Part shown: positions 34,416 to 45,482 of the stretch, piece by piece
How the letters are laid out: the number at the start of each line of letters is the position of its first letter
Position numbering within the stretch: the stretch's first letter is position 1
Assembly: GCF_000170755.1 (NCBI RefSeq)
Contig: NZ_ABCK01000003.1
Location: 62,001 to 126,000, forward strand
Source: Lentisphaera araneosa HTCC2155
GTDB taxonomy: Bacteria; Verrucomicrobiota; Lentisphaeria; Lentisphaerales; Lentisphaeraceae
Reading direction: 5' to 3'
Length of the DNA: 64,000 bases
Program-made: the position numbers and the translations under genes
Notes under the pieces: generated by a model
The model's input: the letters and a program-made list of their open reading frames with translations, nothing else
What the model was told of the DNA's origin: nothing
The model's database searches: none

Positions 34416-35632
34416 TTCTTAGCTTCAATCCATTTGCTCATGAATTTTGTGCTACGATGACTATTGTGCTTGAGGACTTGACCTAGAAAGTTGCCGCTGC
34501 GGTGTGCTTCGATATCTGTCTCAATTTTTTTAATTTTCTCGTAAAAGCCTTCTGCGAAAAGTTCTTTCTGGAACCTATTATTTAAAATTGTGTATCCATC
34601 CTTTTGTTTTTCAATCCAAGTCGATTTGTTCGAGTAGATTTCAATTGCGGACTTCGCAAATTCTTCGGCATGGTCACAGATTGCACCTGACCAAGGTAGA
34701 ATCCCCTTCATTGCTTCAGCTCCGATCTTACTAGTGATACTTGGTGTTCCACATTCCATCGCTTCGAGTAATTTCCCTTTTAGGCCAGCTCCAAAACGTA
34801 AAGGGGCGAGGCATAGTCGTGCCGATTGCATAACGGCTTTGGCGTCTAGAGCCTTGCCTAATACTAAGAAACCTTCTTTTTCATTGTGAAGTTGCTCTGC
34901 TTTAGGAGGAGTGTAGGCACCATATATTTTCATTTTAGCCTCGGGAAGCTCTTTGCGAATGAGTGGCCATATATTTTCCTTTAGGTTCCTGACGGAGTCC
35001 CAATTCGGCTTATGTAAGAAGTTACCAATACTTATGAAATCTTGGCGCTCTTCGTAGTTGAGGTTTGAGAGTTTGGGTGATTGCTTAAGTAAAAAGGGCA
35101 GATAATGAATGATGCTCTCAGGGACTTTAAAAATGTTTTTCAAGAGTTCGACTTCGTACTCTGAAATCATTATACTTAAATCGCAACGCAGTATAGAAGA
35201 AATTTCGCGTAAACTCAATTCGGATTTGAGTAGTGATTCTGCATTAAAATCTATATTCTGATTAAAAGCTTCTTCGCGCGCGTAGCGCAAACAGTGTAGG
35301 TCCTCAGTGTCTAGGATTTTGATTGCATTAGGGCACTGTTCGTGAACTCGCCAAGAATACTGTTCTTCAGTCATGAAACGATCAAACATAACGACTCTTG
35401 GAGAGAGTCCTTTTATAAAAGAATCAAAGCTAGATGAGTTGAGTTCTATCTGTTTTTGATCAATTGCATATTCGCAAAAATCAATAGCGTTATCACTTGG
35501 GTTTGCATGACTTGCAAAGGTAACTTGATACTGCATATCTTGAAAGAGTTCGATGATCTCTAGCATTCTGCGGCCTGCTGCTGAGGAAGTAGGTTCTGGC
35601 CAAACAGAACCAATCACAAGCAGTTTTTTCAT
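34394..35632 (-). CDS. Glycosyltransferase, GT-B fold (family 4-like)
   Basis: A 412-residue protein with a Rossmann-like N-terminal domain (MKKLLVIGSVWPEPTSSAAGRRMLEI) and a C-terminal nucleotide-sugar domain ending in LCLAPLRFGAGLKGKLLEAMECGTPSITSKIGAEAM, which holds the E-x7-E-like motif of GT4 enzymes. FISIGNFLHKPNWDSV marks the start of the second domain. The acceptor is unknown; LPS or exopolysaccharide synthesis is the likeliest use. Overlaps the ion channel gene by four bases (ATGA). Confidence 0.85.
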   Translation of the reverse strand: MKKLLVIGSVWPEPTSSAAGRRMLEIIELFQDMQYQVTFASHANPSDNAIDFCEYAIDQKQIELNSSSFDSFIKGLSPRVVMFDRFMTEEQYSWRVHEQCPNAIKILDTEDLHCLRYAREEAFNQNIDFNAESLLKSELSLREISSILRCDLSIMISEYEVELLKNIFKVPESIIHYLPFLLKQSPKLSNLNYEERQDFISIGNFLHKPNWDSVRNLKENIWPLIRKELPEAKMKIYGAYTPPKAEQLHNEKEGFLVLGKALDAKAVMQSARLCLAPLRFGAGLKGKLLEAMECGTPSITSKIGAEAMKGILPWSGAICDHAEEFAKSAIEIYSNKSTWIEKQKDGYTILNNRFQKELFAEGFYEKIKKIETDIEAHRSGNFLGQVLKHNSHRSTKFMSKWIEAKNQSKTNV

Positions 35633-36450
35633 AACTTATGTCCACAAACCTTACAGTGAATAGCGTCGTGTTCATGAGAATCATGGGCACAGTTGGGGCA
35701 TGATTTGGTGTTTGTGAACTGGTTTTTGACAGCTTGTGTAAGTTCGGAAGTGACAATTCCACTTGGGACTGCGATGATCGCATAACCTAAGAGCATGACG
35801 ATCGATGCAATGAATCGTCCTAGATTTGTTATAGGGGCCATGTCACCGTAGCCAACAGTTGTGATGGTTACAATGGCCCAATAAATACTATGGGGTATAC
35901 TTTTGAATACAGGGTTAGTGGGGCTTTCAACGATATACATGATAGAGCCAAGTATAGTTACTAATACAATGACAGTACAAAAGAAAACAAATATCTTCCT
36001 TTTACTAGCGTGTAAGGCAGTGACCAATATACTGGCTTCTTTTAAGTATTGAGCCAGTTTTAAAATCCGAAAAATGCGCAGTACTCGCAGTAATCTCACA
36101 ATGGCTAGGTAATGACCTTGCCCCGTGATTAGAAGGCCAAGATAAGTTGGTAGGATCGACAGTAGGTCAATAATGCCTAGGAAACTAAAGATATATGATT
36201 TAGGTCGTTTAATACAGACTATTCGTAATATGTATTCTATCGTAAAGGCAATAGTGAAGGCCCATTCGATTTTATAAAGAAGTGTGCCATGGACGGCATT
36301 GATTGATGGGATGCTATCAAGCATAATTGCAATAACAGAAAGAATAATACTAGCAATAAGAGCTAGGTCGAAAAGTTTGCCAGCAGGAGTATCTGCTTCG
36401 TATATGATTTCGTGTATCTTGTCCTGCCAAGTATTTGAGGCCATCTTCAA
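35629..36450 (-). CDS. Voltage-gated-type ion channel with C-terminal zinc ribbon
   Basis: A 273-residue six-helix channel protein. S4 has the regularly spaced arginines RLLRVLRIFRILKLAQYLK, and the selectivity filter is TTVGYGD, so potassium selectivity is expected. After S6 (GYAIIAVPSGIVTSEL) the C-terminus carries two CxxC pairs, CPNCAHDSHEHDAIHCKVCGHKL split as CPNC and CKVC, forming a zinc ribbon. Zinc ribbons at this place occur in some bacterial channels. Located just upstream of the glycosyltransferase, four-base overlap; function in the cell unknown. Confidence 0.92.
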   Translation of the reverse strand: MKMASNTWQDKIHEIIYEADTPAGKLFDLALIASIILSVIAIMLDSIPSINAVHGTLLYKIEWAFTIAFTIEYILRIVCIKRPKSYIFSFLGIIDLLSILPTYLGLLITGQGHYLAIVRLLRVLRIFRILKLAQYLKEASILVTALHASKRKIFVFFCTVIVLVTILGSIMYIVESPTNPVFKSIPHSIYWAIVTITTVGYGDMAPITNLGRFIASIVMLLGYAIIAVPSGIVTSELTQAVKNQFTNTKSCPNCAHDSHEHDAIHCKVCGHKL

Positions 36451-36513
36451 TTCCCTTTGACTTCCATCTTCTATATTAAATTCAATATAGTGGAGGTCTA
36501 AATTATTTAAACA

Positions 36514-36548
36514 AAAAAATCCCTAGTGAAATTCACTAGAGATTTTTT
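36514..36548 (-). terminator. Terminator of pyruvate kinase
   Basis: TAGTGAA (36524-36530) pairs with TTCACTA (36532-36538), with further pairing outward over AATC/GATT ends, and the minus-strand transcript then runs into seven T (36513-36519 as A on plus). Confidence 0.8.
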
Positions 36549-36574
36549 ATAGGTAAAACTTTTAGAAAAAAGGC

Positions 36575-38032
36575 TTAGTTAGTCTTTTTACTTAAAAGCA
36601 TACTGTCTTTACCGATTGTGTGAAGCTTGATAAGGTTTGTGTTACTTGTCTTATCAAAAGGTAAAGCTGCAGCCAAGATGACTTGGTCACCATTATCTAA
36701 GAATGGGTGACGATCAAGAGCTTCTTCCATTTGAGTGAGGGTACTTTCGTCATAGGTTAAATCTTTAAGTGGCATTGGAACAACCGCTTTAGGAAGGGAA
36801 AGCTTACGCAATACATTGTTTTCGTGTGAAGCAAAAGCAAAGATAGGACATGCTGGACGGAAACGTGCAATTCTCAACGCAGTTTTACCAGTATTAGTGA
36901 TACAGATAATACCTTTAACATTGAGTGTCTCAGAAAGGTCAACAATAGATTTACATAAAGCATCAACATCATTACGGATTTCTGGTTGCTCATAGCCCCA
37001 CATGCCCGGCTTAGTCATGAAGTTTCTTTCAGTTTCACGAATGATCTTAGTCATCATTTGTACAGCTTCAACAGGGTAAGAACCACTAGCAGTTTCACCA
37101 GAGAGCATAACGGCTGATGCTCCGTCGAGTACGGCGTTAGCAACGTCAGATGCTTCAGCACGAGTGGGGCGTGGGTTGCGAATCATTGAATCGAGCATTT
37201 GTGTAGCAACGATACAAGGTTTTCCTTGTTCAATACATTTGCGAATCATTGTTTTTTGCGCAACAGGAACTTTCTCAGAAGGGATTTCTACGCCAAGGTC
37301 ACCACGAGCAACCATGAGGGCATCAGATTTTTCAATGATAGCGTCAATGTCGACGAGTGCAGAAGGTTTTTCGATTTTTGAGATGACTGGCTTTCTTTTG
37401 CCTATCTTATCCATAGCTGCGTGGATGATATCAAGGTCTTCCCCTTTACGGACAAAGGATAGAGCAACAAAATCAATAGCATCATTTTCAATGATGAACT
37501 TGAGGTCTCTTTCATCTTTTTCAGTTAAGGCAGGGCTCTGGATGTCAGTTTCAGGAAGGTTGATTCCCTTGTTTGAAGTGAGTTTGCCTGCGACAAGCAT
37601 TTTACAGAAAATTTCGTTTCCTTCAATTCTTTCAACAACAGCTTCAAGTAAGCCGTCATCCATAAGGATTGGATCGCCAACTTTTACTTCACGAGGCAAG
37701 GCTTGGAAAACAGTAGAAATACGACTTCCTTCACCAAGAATTTCATCAGTTGTGATGACGAGCTCTTGTCCAGCTTCAAGCTGAATGCCGCCTTCAATGA
37801 TTTTGCCACAACGAATTTTTGGGCCTTGAAGGTCGCCGAGAATACCAACGGTACGTTTTAATTCAGTTGCGGCGGAGATAACTTCTTGGATTCTTTCTGC
37901 ATGTTCTTCGTGTGAGCCGTGTGAAAAGTTGAGGCGAAAAACGTCGACGCCTTCTTCGATAAGTTCTTTGAGACGACCTTTAGTCGTTGGGCCTAATGTT
38001 GAAACAATCTTAGTTCTACTAAGTTCTCTCAT
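36575..38032 (-). CDS. pyk: Pyruvate kinase
   Basis: A 485-residue pyruvate kinase that makes pyruvate and ATP from PEP and ADP. Landmarks: KIVSTLGPTTKG, VFRLNFSHGSHEEH, ILGDLQGPKIRCG, the catalytic SKIEKPSALVDID, LMVARGDLGVEIP, and TRAEASDVANAVLDGASAVMLSGETASG. The C-terminal regulatory domain is present. A -10 like TATAAT on the minus strand lies at 38072-38077. Followed by a strong terminator, so monocistronic. Confidence 0.97.
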   Translation of the reverse strand: MRELSRTKIVSTLGPTTKGRLKELIEEGVDVFRLNFSHGSHEEHAERIQEVISAATELKRTVGILGDLQGPKIRCGKIIEGGIQLEAGQELVITTDEILGEGSRISTVFQALPREVKVGDPILMDDGLLEAVVERIEGNEIFCKMLVAGKLTSNKGINLPETDIQSPALTEKDERDLKFIIENDAIDFVALSFVRKGEDLDIIHAAMDKIGKRKPVISKIEKPSALVDIDAIIEKSDALMVARGDLGVEIPSEKVPVAQKTMIRKCIEQGKPCIVATQMLDSMIRNPRPTRAEASDVANAVLDGASAVMLSGETASGSYPVEAVQMMTKIIRETERNFMTKPGMWGYEQPEIRNDVDALCKSIVDLSETLNVKGIICITNTGKTALRIARFRPACPIFAFASHENNVLRKLSLPKAVVPMPLKDLTYDESTLTQMEEALDRHPFLDNGDQVILAAALPFDKTSNTNLIKLHTIGKDSMLLSKKTN

Positions 38033-38152
38033 GTATTTCTCCGTATGTATTTTTTATTTTTGATTGCACTGATTATAATTGCTCTTGATTAGAATACGAC
38101 ACATCGTTAACTCAGTTTATCTGCTTTCTGTGTCACCTCAAGTATGGTTTCT

Positions 38153-38224
38153 TTACACGTGTAAGTAATAGGGGGCTTATATATAATATGTGTAAGGCGT
38201 GTTGTTCTCTGATGAGAACGACGC
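38153..38224 (+). promoter_or_regulatory. Palindrome, TATAAT and hairpin in the pyk-rRNA gap
   Basis: TTACACGTGTAA (38153-38164) is a perfect 12-bp palindrome that would fit a dimeric regulator. A TATAAT follows at 38182-38187, with the palindrome occupying the -35 position. A stem of 9 pairs (GTTGTTCTC 38201-38209 with GAGAACGAC 38214-38222, one G-T) with loop TGAT comes next. The whole gap 38033-38504 has no long gene. Whether this promoter drives the small gene at 38505, the rRNA, or a small RNA cannot be told from sequence. Confidence 0.35.
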
Positions 38225-38436
38225 ATTCCAAAGAGTGAATTGCTTAGCTTGAAGATAGGTCATTTAGTTCAGGACTAATAGCGATGGCCTTATGTTTTGT
38301 GACAAAACAAAACCTGATTCTACAAAGTTGTAAAAGAAACCGATTGTTGATTTAATAGAGCTTAGTCCTTGTTTTGAGTAAGCAAGATAAATATTTGAAT
38401 GTGTTATTCTACTAAAATGACTTTTCTTAGAAAAAG

Positions 38437-38466
38437 ATCACTTAGCATCAAAAAGCTCTAAGTGAT
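38437..38466 (+). repeat. 9-bp inverted repeat upstream of the small basic-protein gene
   Basis: ATCACTTAG (38437-38445) is the exact reverse complement of CTAAGTGAT (38458-38466), with a 12-base loop. It ends 26 bases before the ribosome site GGGGA (38492). No T-run follows directly, so a leader structure is as likely as a terminator. Confidence 0.45.
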
Positions 38467-38504
38467 TGATTTAAAAGGTTTATGTCTAAATGGGGACAAT
38501 TGTG

Positions 38505-38663
38505 ATGTTAAGTTTTTTAAGAAAAAGTCAAGAAAAGATTAAAAAGCGGGTTGCGGAAAAAAGAACTGGCGATAACCTAAGGGCCTCGTCAGAAACGACG
38601 GGAACAAAACGAAGCCGAAAGCGTGCTAATCGAGTAAGAAAAAAGAAGATGTTTGATAGTTGA
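38505..38663 (+). CDS. Small very basic protein, 52 residues
   Basis: The gene has ATG 38505 preceded by GGGGA eight bases upstream and ends at TGA 38661-38663; a strong terminator follows. The product has 19 Lys/Arg among 52 residues and only 5 acidic residues. It begins MLSFLRKSQEKIKKRV and ends with KRSRKRANRVRKKKMFDS. This composition is that of small RNA-binding or ribosomal proteins, but I do not recognise it as a known one; bS21 does not match. It lies immediately upstream of 16S rRNA. The ribosome site, terminator and composition are my reasons to call it real. Confidence 0.6.
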   Translation: MLSFLRKSQEKIKKRVAEKRTGDNLRASSETTGTKRSRKRANRVRKKKMFDS

Positions 38664-38682
38664 ATTATATGATAGTAACGGG

Positions 38683-38720
38683 CTCCTAAATCATTTAGAT
38701 GATTTAAGAGTTAATTTTTT
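38683..38720 (+). terminator. Terminator between the small basic gene and 16S rRNA
   Basis: A 12-bp stem with one C-A mismatch (38683-38694 with 38699-38710), loop TTAG, then TTAATTTTTT. It separates the small gene from the rRNA operon, which therefore needs its own promoter in 38711-38778; I see AT-rich sequence there but no convincing -35/-10 pair. Confidence 0.75.
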
Positions 38721-38778
38721 CGAGAGAAAACTCAATATAAAAATATAAGTAATTAAGTCGGATACAAACACAATCAAT

Positions 38779-40294
<1,516 letters not shown>

Positions 40295-40613
40295 TTAAGG
40301 AATGAAAAAGACTAACCTCTTTAAGGCCTCGGCCAGACAAGAGTGCTTTTTACAAGACTTATTACCCCGTTACTATCGTATAATTCAAATATCAAGCGCT
40401 GAGAACAGCACTTCGATATAAGATCTTTGAAAGGAAGAAAACAATAGAATGAAAGAGTCAAAGTATAATTGAGGTCTTTTAACTTTTATAAGTTAAAGGA
40501 ACCAACCAAAAAACAATTTATACCAAGATCGCAAACCAAAAGAATACAAGACAAAGAAAGACTTAGTAGAGATTAGGTGTGTCGCTGAAGATATTATTTT
40601 TAATATTTTTGGT
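40295..40613 (+). other. 16S-23S spacer without tRNA genes
   Basis: About 320 bases. I searched both strands for tRNA cloverleaf and T-loop (GGTTCGA-type) signals and found none. ATCTTTGAAAGG (around 40423) resembles the boxA-type antitermination signal of many rRNA operons. GGTGGACAAGC at the 3' edge (40611-40621) is the 5' half of the 23S end helix. Confidence 0.8.
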
Positions 40614-43530
<2,917 letters not shown>

Positions 43531-43662
43531 CTCTTTTTTAGTTGTCATCACTCGATGCCACCTAAAAAAGATAATAAGCACACACACACTAACTCATACT
43601 AAGTTAGGTCTTATGTCTTGCGATCTTATCTTTCATCACTAAGTTTTCTTCCCAACATTTTC

Positions 43663-43780
43663 CGGCTGGTAACCACAGCGGAGGAGCCACACCCGATCCC
43701 ATCCCGAACTCGGTAGTTAAGACCTCCAGCGCCGATGGTACTGCAGTTAAGACTGTGGGAGAGCAGGTCGTTGCCAGCCT
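43663..43780 (+). rRNA. rrf: 5S ribosomal RNA
   Basis: GGCTGG (43664-43669) and CCAGCC (43774-43779) form the terminal helix. The interior has the standard CCCGATCCCATCCCGAACTC and GTTAAGACCTCCAGCGCCGATGGTACT-like order, typical of bacterial 5S. About 118 bases. A TTTTTT run begins directly at its 3' end. Confidence 0.95.
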
Positions 43781-43861
43781 TTTTTCTACTGCCGTAGGGG
43801 CGGATAATTCTACTAGATAGTTTTATTTCCCTATAGCTAGGCTTCAAGCCGAAATTTTTAG

Positions 43862-43892
43862 AGCGCATATCTTAGGATATGCGCTTTTTTTT
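43862..43892 (+). terminator. rRNA operon terminator 1
   Basis: Perfect 10-bp stem (43862-43871 with 43876-43885), loop TTAG, followed by eight T. Confidence 0.88.
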
Positions 43893-44015
43893 GTAGTATT
43901 ACCACAAAGGCGGATGAGTCTATTAGATAGAAATCATCCTGCCCTAGAGGTAGATCTGGCTAAGTCCGGAAGTGCTACCACACAGGTAGTTCAGGCTTCA
44001 AGCCGAAATTTTTAG

Positions 44016-44048
44016 AGCATCCAAACGTTAGTTTGGATGCTTTTTTTT
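44016..44048 (+). terminator. rRNA operon terminator 2
   Basis: Perfect 11-bp stem (44016-44026 with 44031-44041), loop GTTA, followed by eight T. Same flanks as terminator 1 but a different stem sequence. Confidence 0.88.
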
Positions 44049-44174
44049 GCCTGCGTAGGGGCGGTAAGTTTTTATCAACTTATAAACCTATAGCAATCTG
44101 GCTAAGTCCGGAAGTGCTACCTGTCAAGTCCTGAAAAATAGTTGTCACTTTTGTTTATGTTAATTGACTAATAT

Positions 44175-45011
44175 TTATGCACATTGTGTTTCATGAACAA
44201 CACTTGGAAATGAATATTCCAAAGCTGTATGAGGGCGACAATTATTGTATAAGTAAATAGCCTGCTTAATTGCTTTTTTAGCATCTTTAAAGTTCTTAAA
44301 TGTTTCGCGTAAATGATATTCATACTTCAGTATTCCGTTGACTCTTTCAGCTTTTGAATTTTCATAGCAATGGTTTTCTTCAGTCATACTGACAGGAAGA
44401 TTTCTATTCGTCAAGATTTCAATGTAATCGTGACAGCAGTACTGAGACCCACGGTCAGAGTGATGGATGGGGTATGACCCTTTTGGGAGACTTTTTAAAG
44501 CCATCTTTAATGCTTTGATACATCCTACAGCTTCTAAACTCTCTCCCACATTATAAGCAATAATTTTTCTAGAGAAGGCATCTGTGATTAACGCTAGATA
44601 AACAAAGCTTTTTGCAACTCTGATGTAGGTTATATCACAAACCCACACCTGGTTAGGTGCGGTTAACACCTTATCCTTTATTAGATTTTTGTAGACTTTA
44701 AAACGATGCCTAGAGTCAGTAGTTCGACAGTACTTCCTCTTTCTTTTGATTAATAGGCGTTCTTCGCGAGCTATATCGAATAAGCGATCTCGTCCTATCT
44801 GTATAGAATTCTCTTTGAAGTTATCTACTAACATATTCTGCAGCTTTCGAATTCCGAGCTCAGATTGAATGCAACGTTGTTCTTTAATAAGATCGATCAC
44901 AAGTTTTCTATCTACTTCTTTTTTGGTGCTTAAAGATTTATTTTTATAGAAATTTTGCCGACTCATATGGAGGTGATTACAAAGTTGTTTAACAGTAAAG
45001 TGGCTATTCAT
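44175..45011 (-). CDS. IS3-family transposase OrfB (DDE integrase domain)
   Basis: A 278-residue transposase subunit. The catalytic triad is Asp 126 (VWVCDITYI), Asp 186 (HHSDRGSQY) and Glu 222 (ENSKAERVNG), with the characteristic 35-residue spacing between the second and third. An N-terminal HTH_21-like region (LGIRKLQNMLVDNF, IQIGRDRLF) precedes the rve core. Its ATG overlaps the orfA stop (ATGA). It is probably made mainly as the OrfAB fusion by -1 frameshifting at 45044-45053. Confidence 0.92.
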   Translation of the reverse strand: MNSHFTVKQLCNHLHMSRQNFYKNKSLSTKKEVDRKLVIDLIKEQRCIQSELGIRKLQNMLVDNFKENSIQIGRDRLFDIAREERLLIKRKRKYCRTTDSRHRFKVYKNLIKDKVLTAPNQVWVCDITYIRVAKSFVYLALITDAFSRKIIAYNVGESLEAVGCIKALKMALKSLPKGSYPIHHSDRGSQYCCHDYIEILTNRNLPVSMTEENHCYENSKAERVNGILKYEYHLRETFKNFKDAKKAIKQAIYLYNNCRPHTALEYSFPSVVHETQCA

Positions 45012-45391
45012 TGATCTGACTCTTTTGACCGCTTCACACCGACTTTTTTTTTGAAGGCTTCTTTATCAGATACGCCGAACTCATCACAAGCTATATCAAA
45101 GTAAGCTTTATTCATAACATCACTTATCGCTAGTTCGGTTACTGTTTTCTCTAACTCAGCAATATGCTTTTTAAGAGCTTTAATCTCATCAATATCATTT
45201 TCTGTTTCCACTTTAATCACCTTTGGTAATAAGTCTGTTCTACCATACTTTTTGACCCAGGCTCTTACTGTACAAGAGCCTGATATCCCATAAGCTTGGC
45301 TCGCTTCTCCACAGCTTATAAATTTACCTTTGGAGATCTCGTTTACCACTTTTTGTTTAAATGATTCACTATATCTTATTGTATCTTTCAT
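45008..45391 (-). CDS. IS3-family transposase OrfA (helix-turn-helix)
   Basis: A 127-residue DNA-binding subunit: RYSESFKQKVVNEISKGKFISCGEASQAYGISGSCTVRAWVKKYG is the HTH_Tnp_1 region (described in parts), followed by a leucine-zipper-like coiled coil (IDEIKALKKHIAELEKTVTELAI). The C-terminal KKK codons contain the slippery A-run. Confidence 0.9.
   Translation of the reverse strand: MKDTIRYSESFKQKVVNEISKGKFISCGEASQAYGISGSCTVRAWVKKYGRTDLLPKVIKVETENDIDEIKALKKHIAELEKTVTELAISDVMNKAYFDIACDEFGVSDKEAFKKKVGVKRSKESDQ
45044..45053 (-). promoter_or_regulatory. Programmed -1 frameshift site (A9G)
   Basis: On the minus strand nine A are followed by G, containing the A-AAA-AAG slippery heptamer in the orfA frame (codons for FKKKV). 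From here the -1 frame is open through the orfB start with no stop, so a shift yields an OrfAB fusion, as known for IS3-family elements. Confidence 0.8.
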
Positions 45392-45435
45392 AGGTTTTTC
45401 CTATTTTAGATGACAACCTATATCAGGACAAGACA

Positions 45436-45470
45436 CCTGCCACCTGCCACCTGCCACCTGCCACCTGCCA
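45436..45470. repeat. Heptamer tandem repeat, five copies of CCTGCCA
   Basis: Five exact copies (45436-45470) followed by CCT. The array begins at the IS edge and ends 10 bases before the stop codon region of the murC-murB-ddl gene. It is not in a coding region. Confidence 0.95.
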
Positions 45471-45482
45471 CCTAAGAACTTA

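Larger units (their letters stand above)
43791..44121 (+). repeat. Three related repeat cassettes downstream of 5S rRNA
   Basis: Cassette 1 is 43791-43892, cassette 2 is 43893-44048, and cassette 3 (44049-44121) is cut short by the IS element. Each begins with a GGCGG box (GTAGGGGCGG in 1 and 3). A 26-base element at 43839-43864 recurs exactly at 43993-44018, each time directly before a terminator hairpin. A second 26-base element, with the core CTGGCTAAGTCCGGAAG, occurs at 43954-43979 and at 44096-44121. TAGATAG boxes occur at 43814-43820 and 43924-43930. The hairpin stems themselves differ between cassettes while their flanks are identical. I do not know this element. Confidence 0.75.
44123..45434 (-). 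mobile_element. IS3-family insertion sequence, apparently complete
   Basis: The ends are inverted repeats: GTCAAGTCCTGA on the left and GTCTTGTCCTGA on the right (reverse complement), each followed a few bases later by GTTGTCA. ACCT flanks both sides (44119-44122 and 45435-45438), a probable 4-bp target duplication; with TG...CA ends the element would be one base longer on each side and lack a duplication. About 1312 bp. It carries orfA and orfB on the minus strand and interrupts the third repeat cassette behind the rRNA operon. Both reading frames and both ends look intact, so recent insertion is likely. Confidence 0.88.

Noticed and set aside
40295-40613. tRNA genes in the rRNA spacer
   Set aside because: No T-loop, acceptor pairing or anticodon arm could be found on either strand.
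43954-44121. SRP RNA (4.5S) because of GTCCGGAAG
   Set aside because: The SRP core GGTCCGGAAGGAAGCAGCC is not matched beyond the GTCCGGAAG part, and the flanking helix is absent; treated as repeat element.
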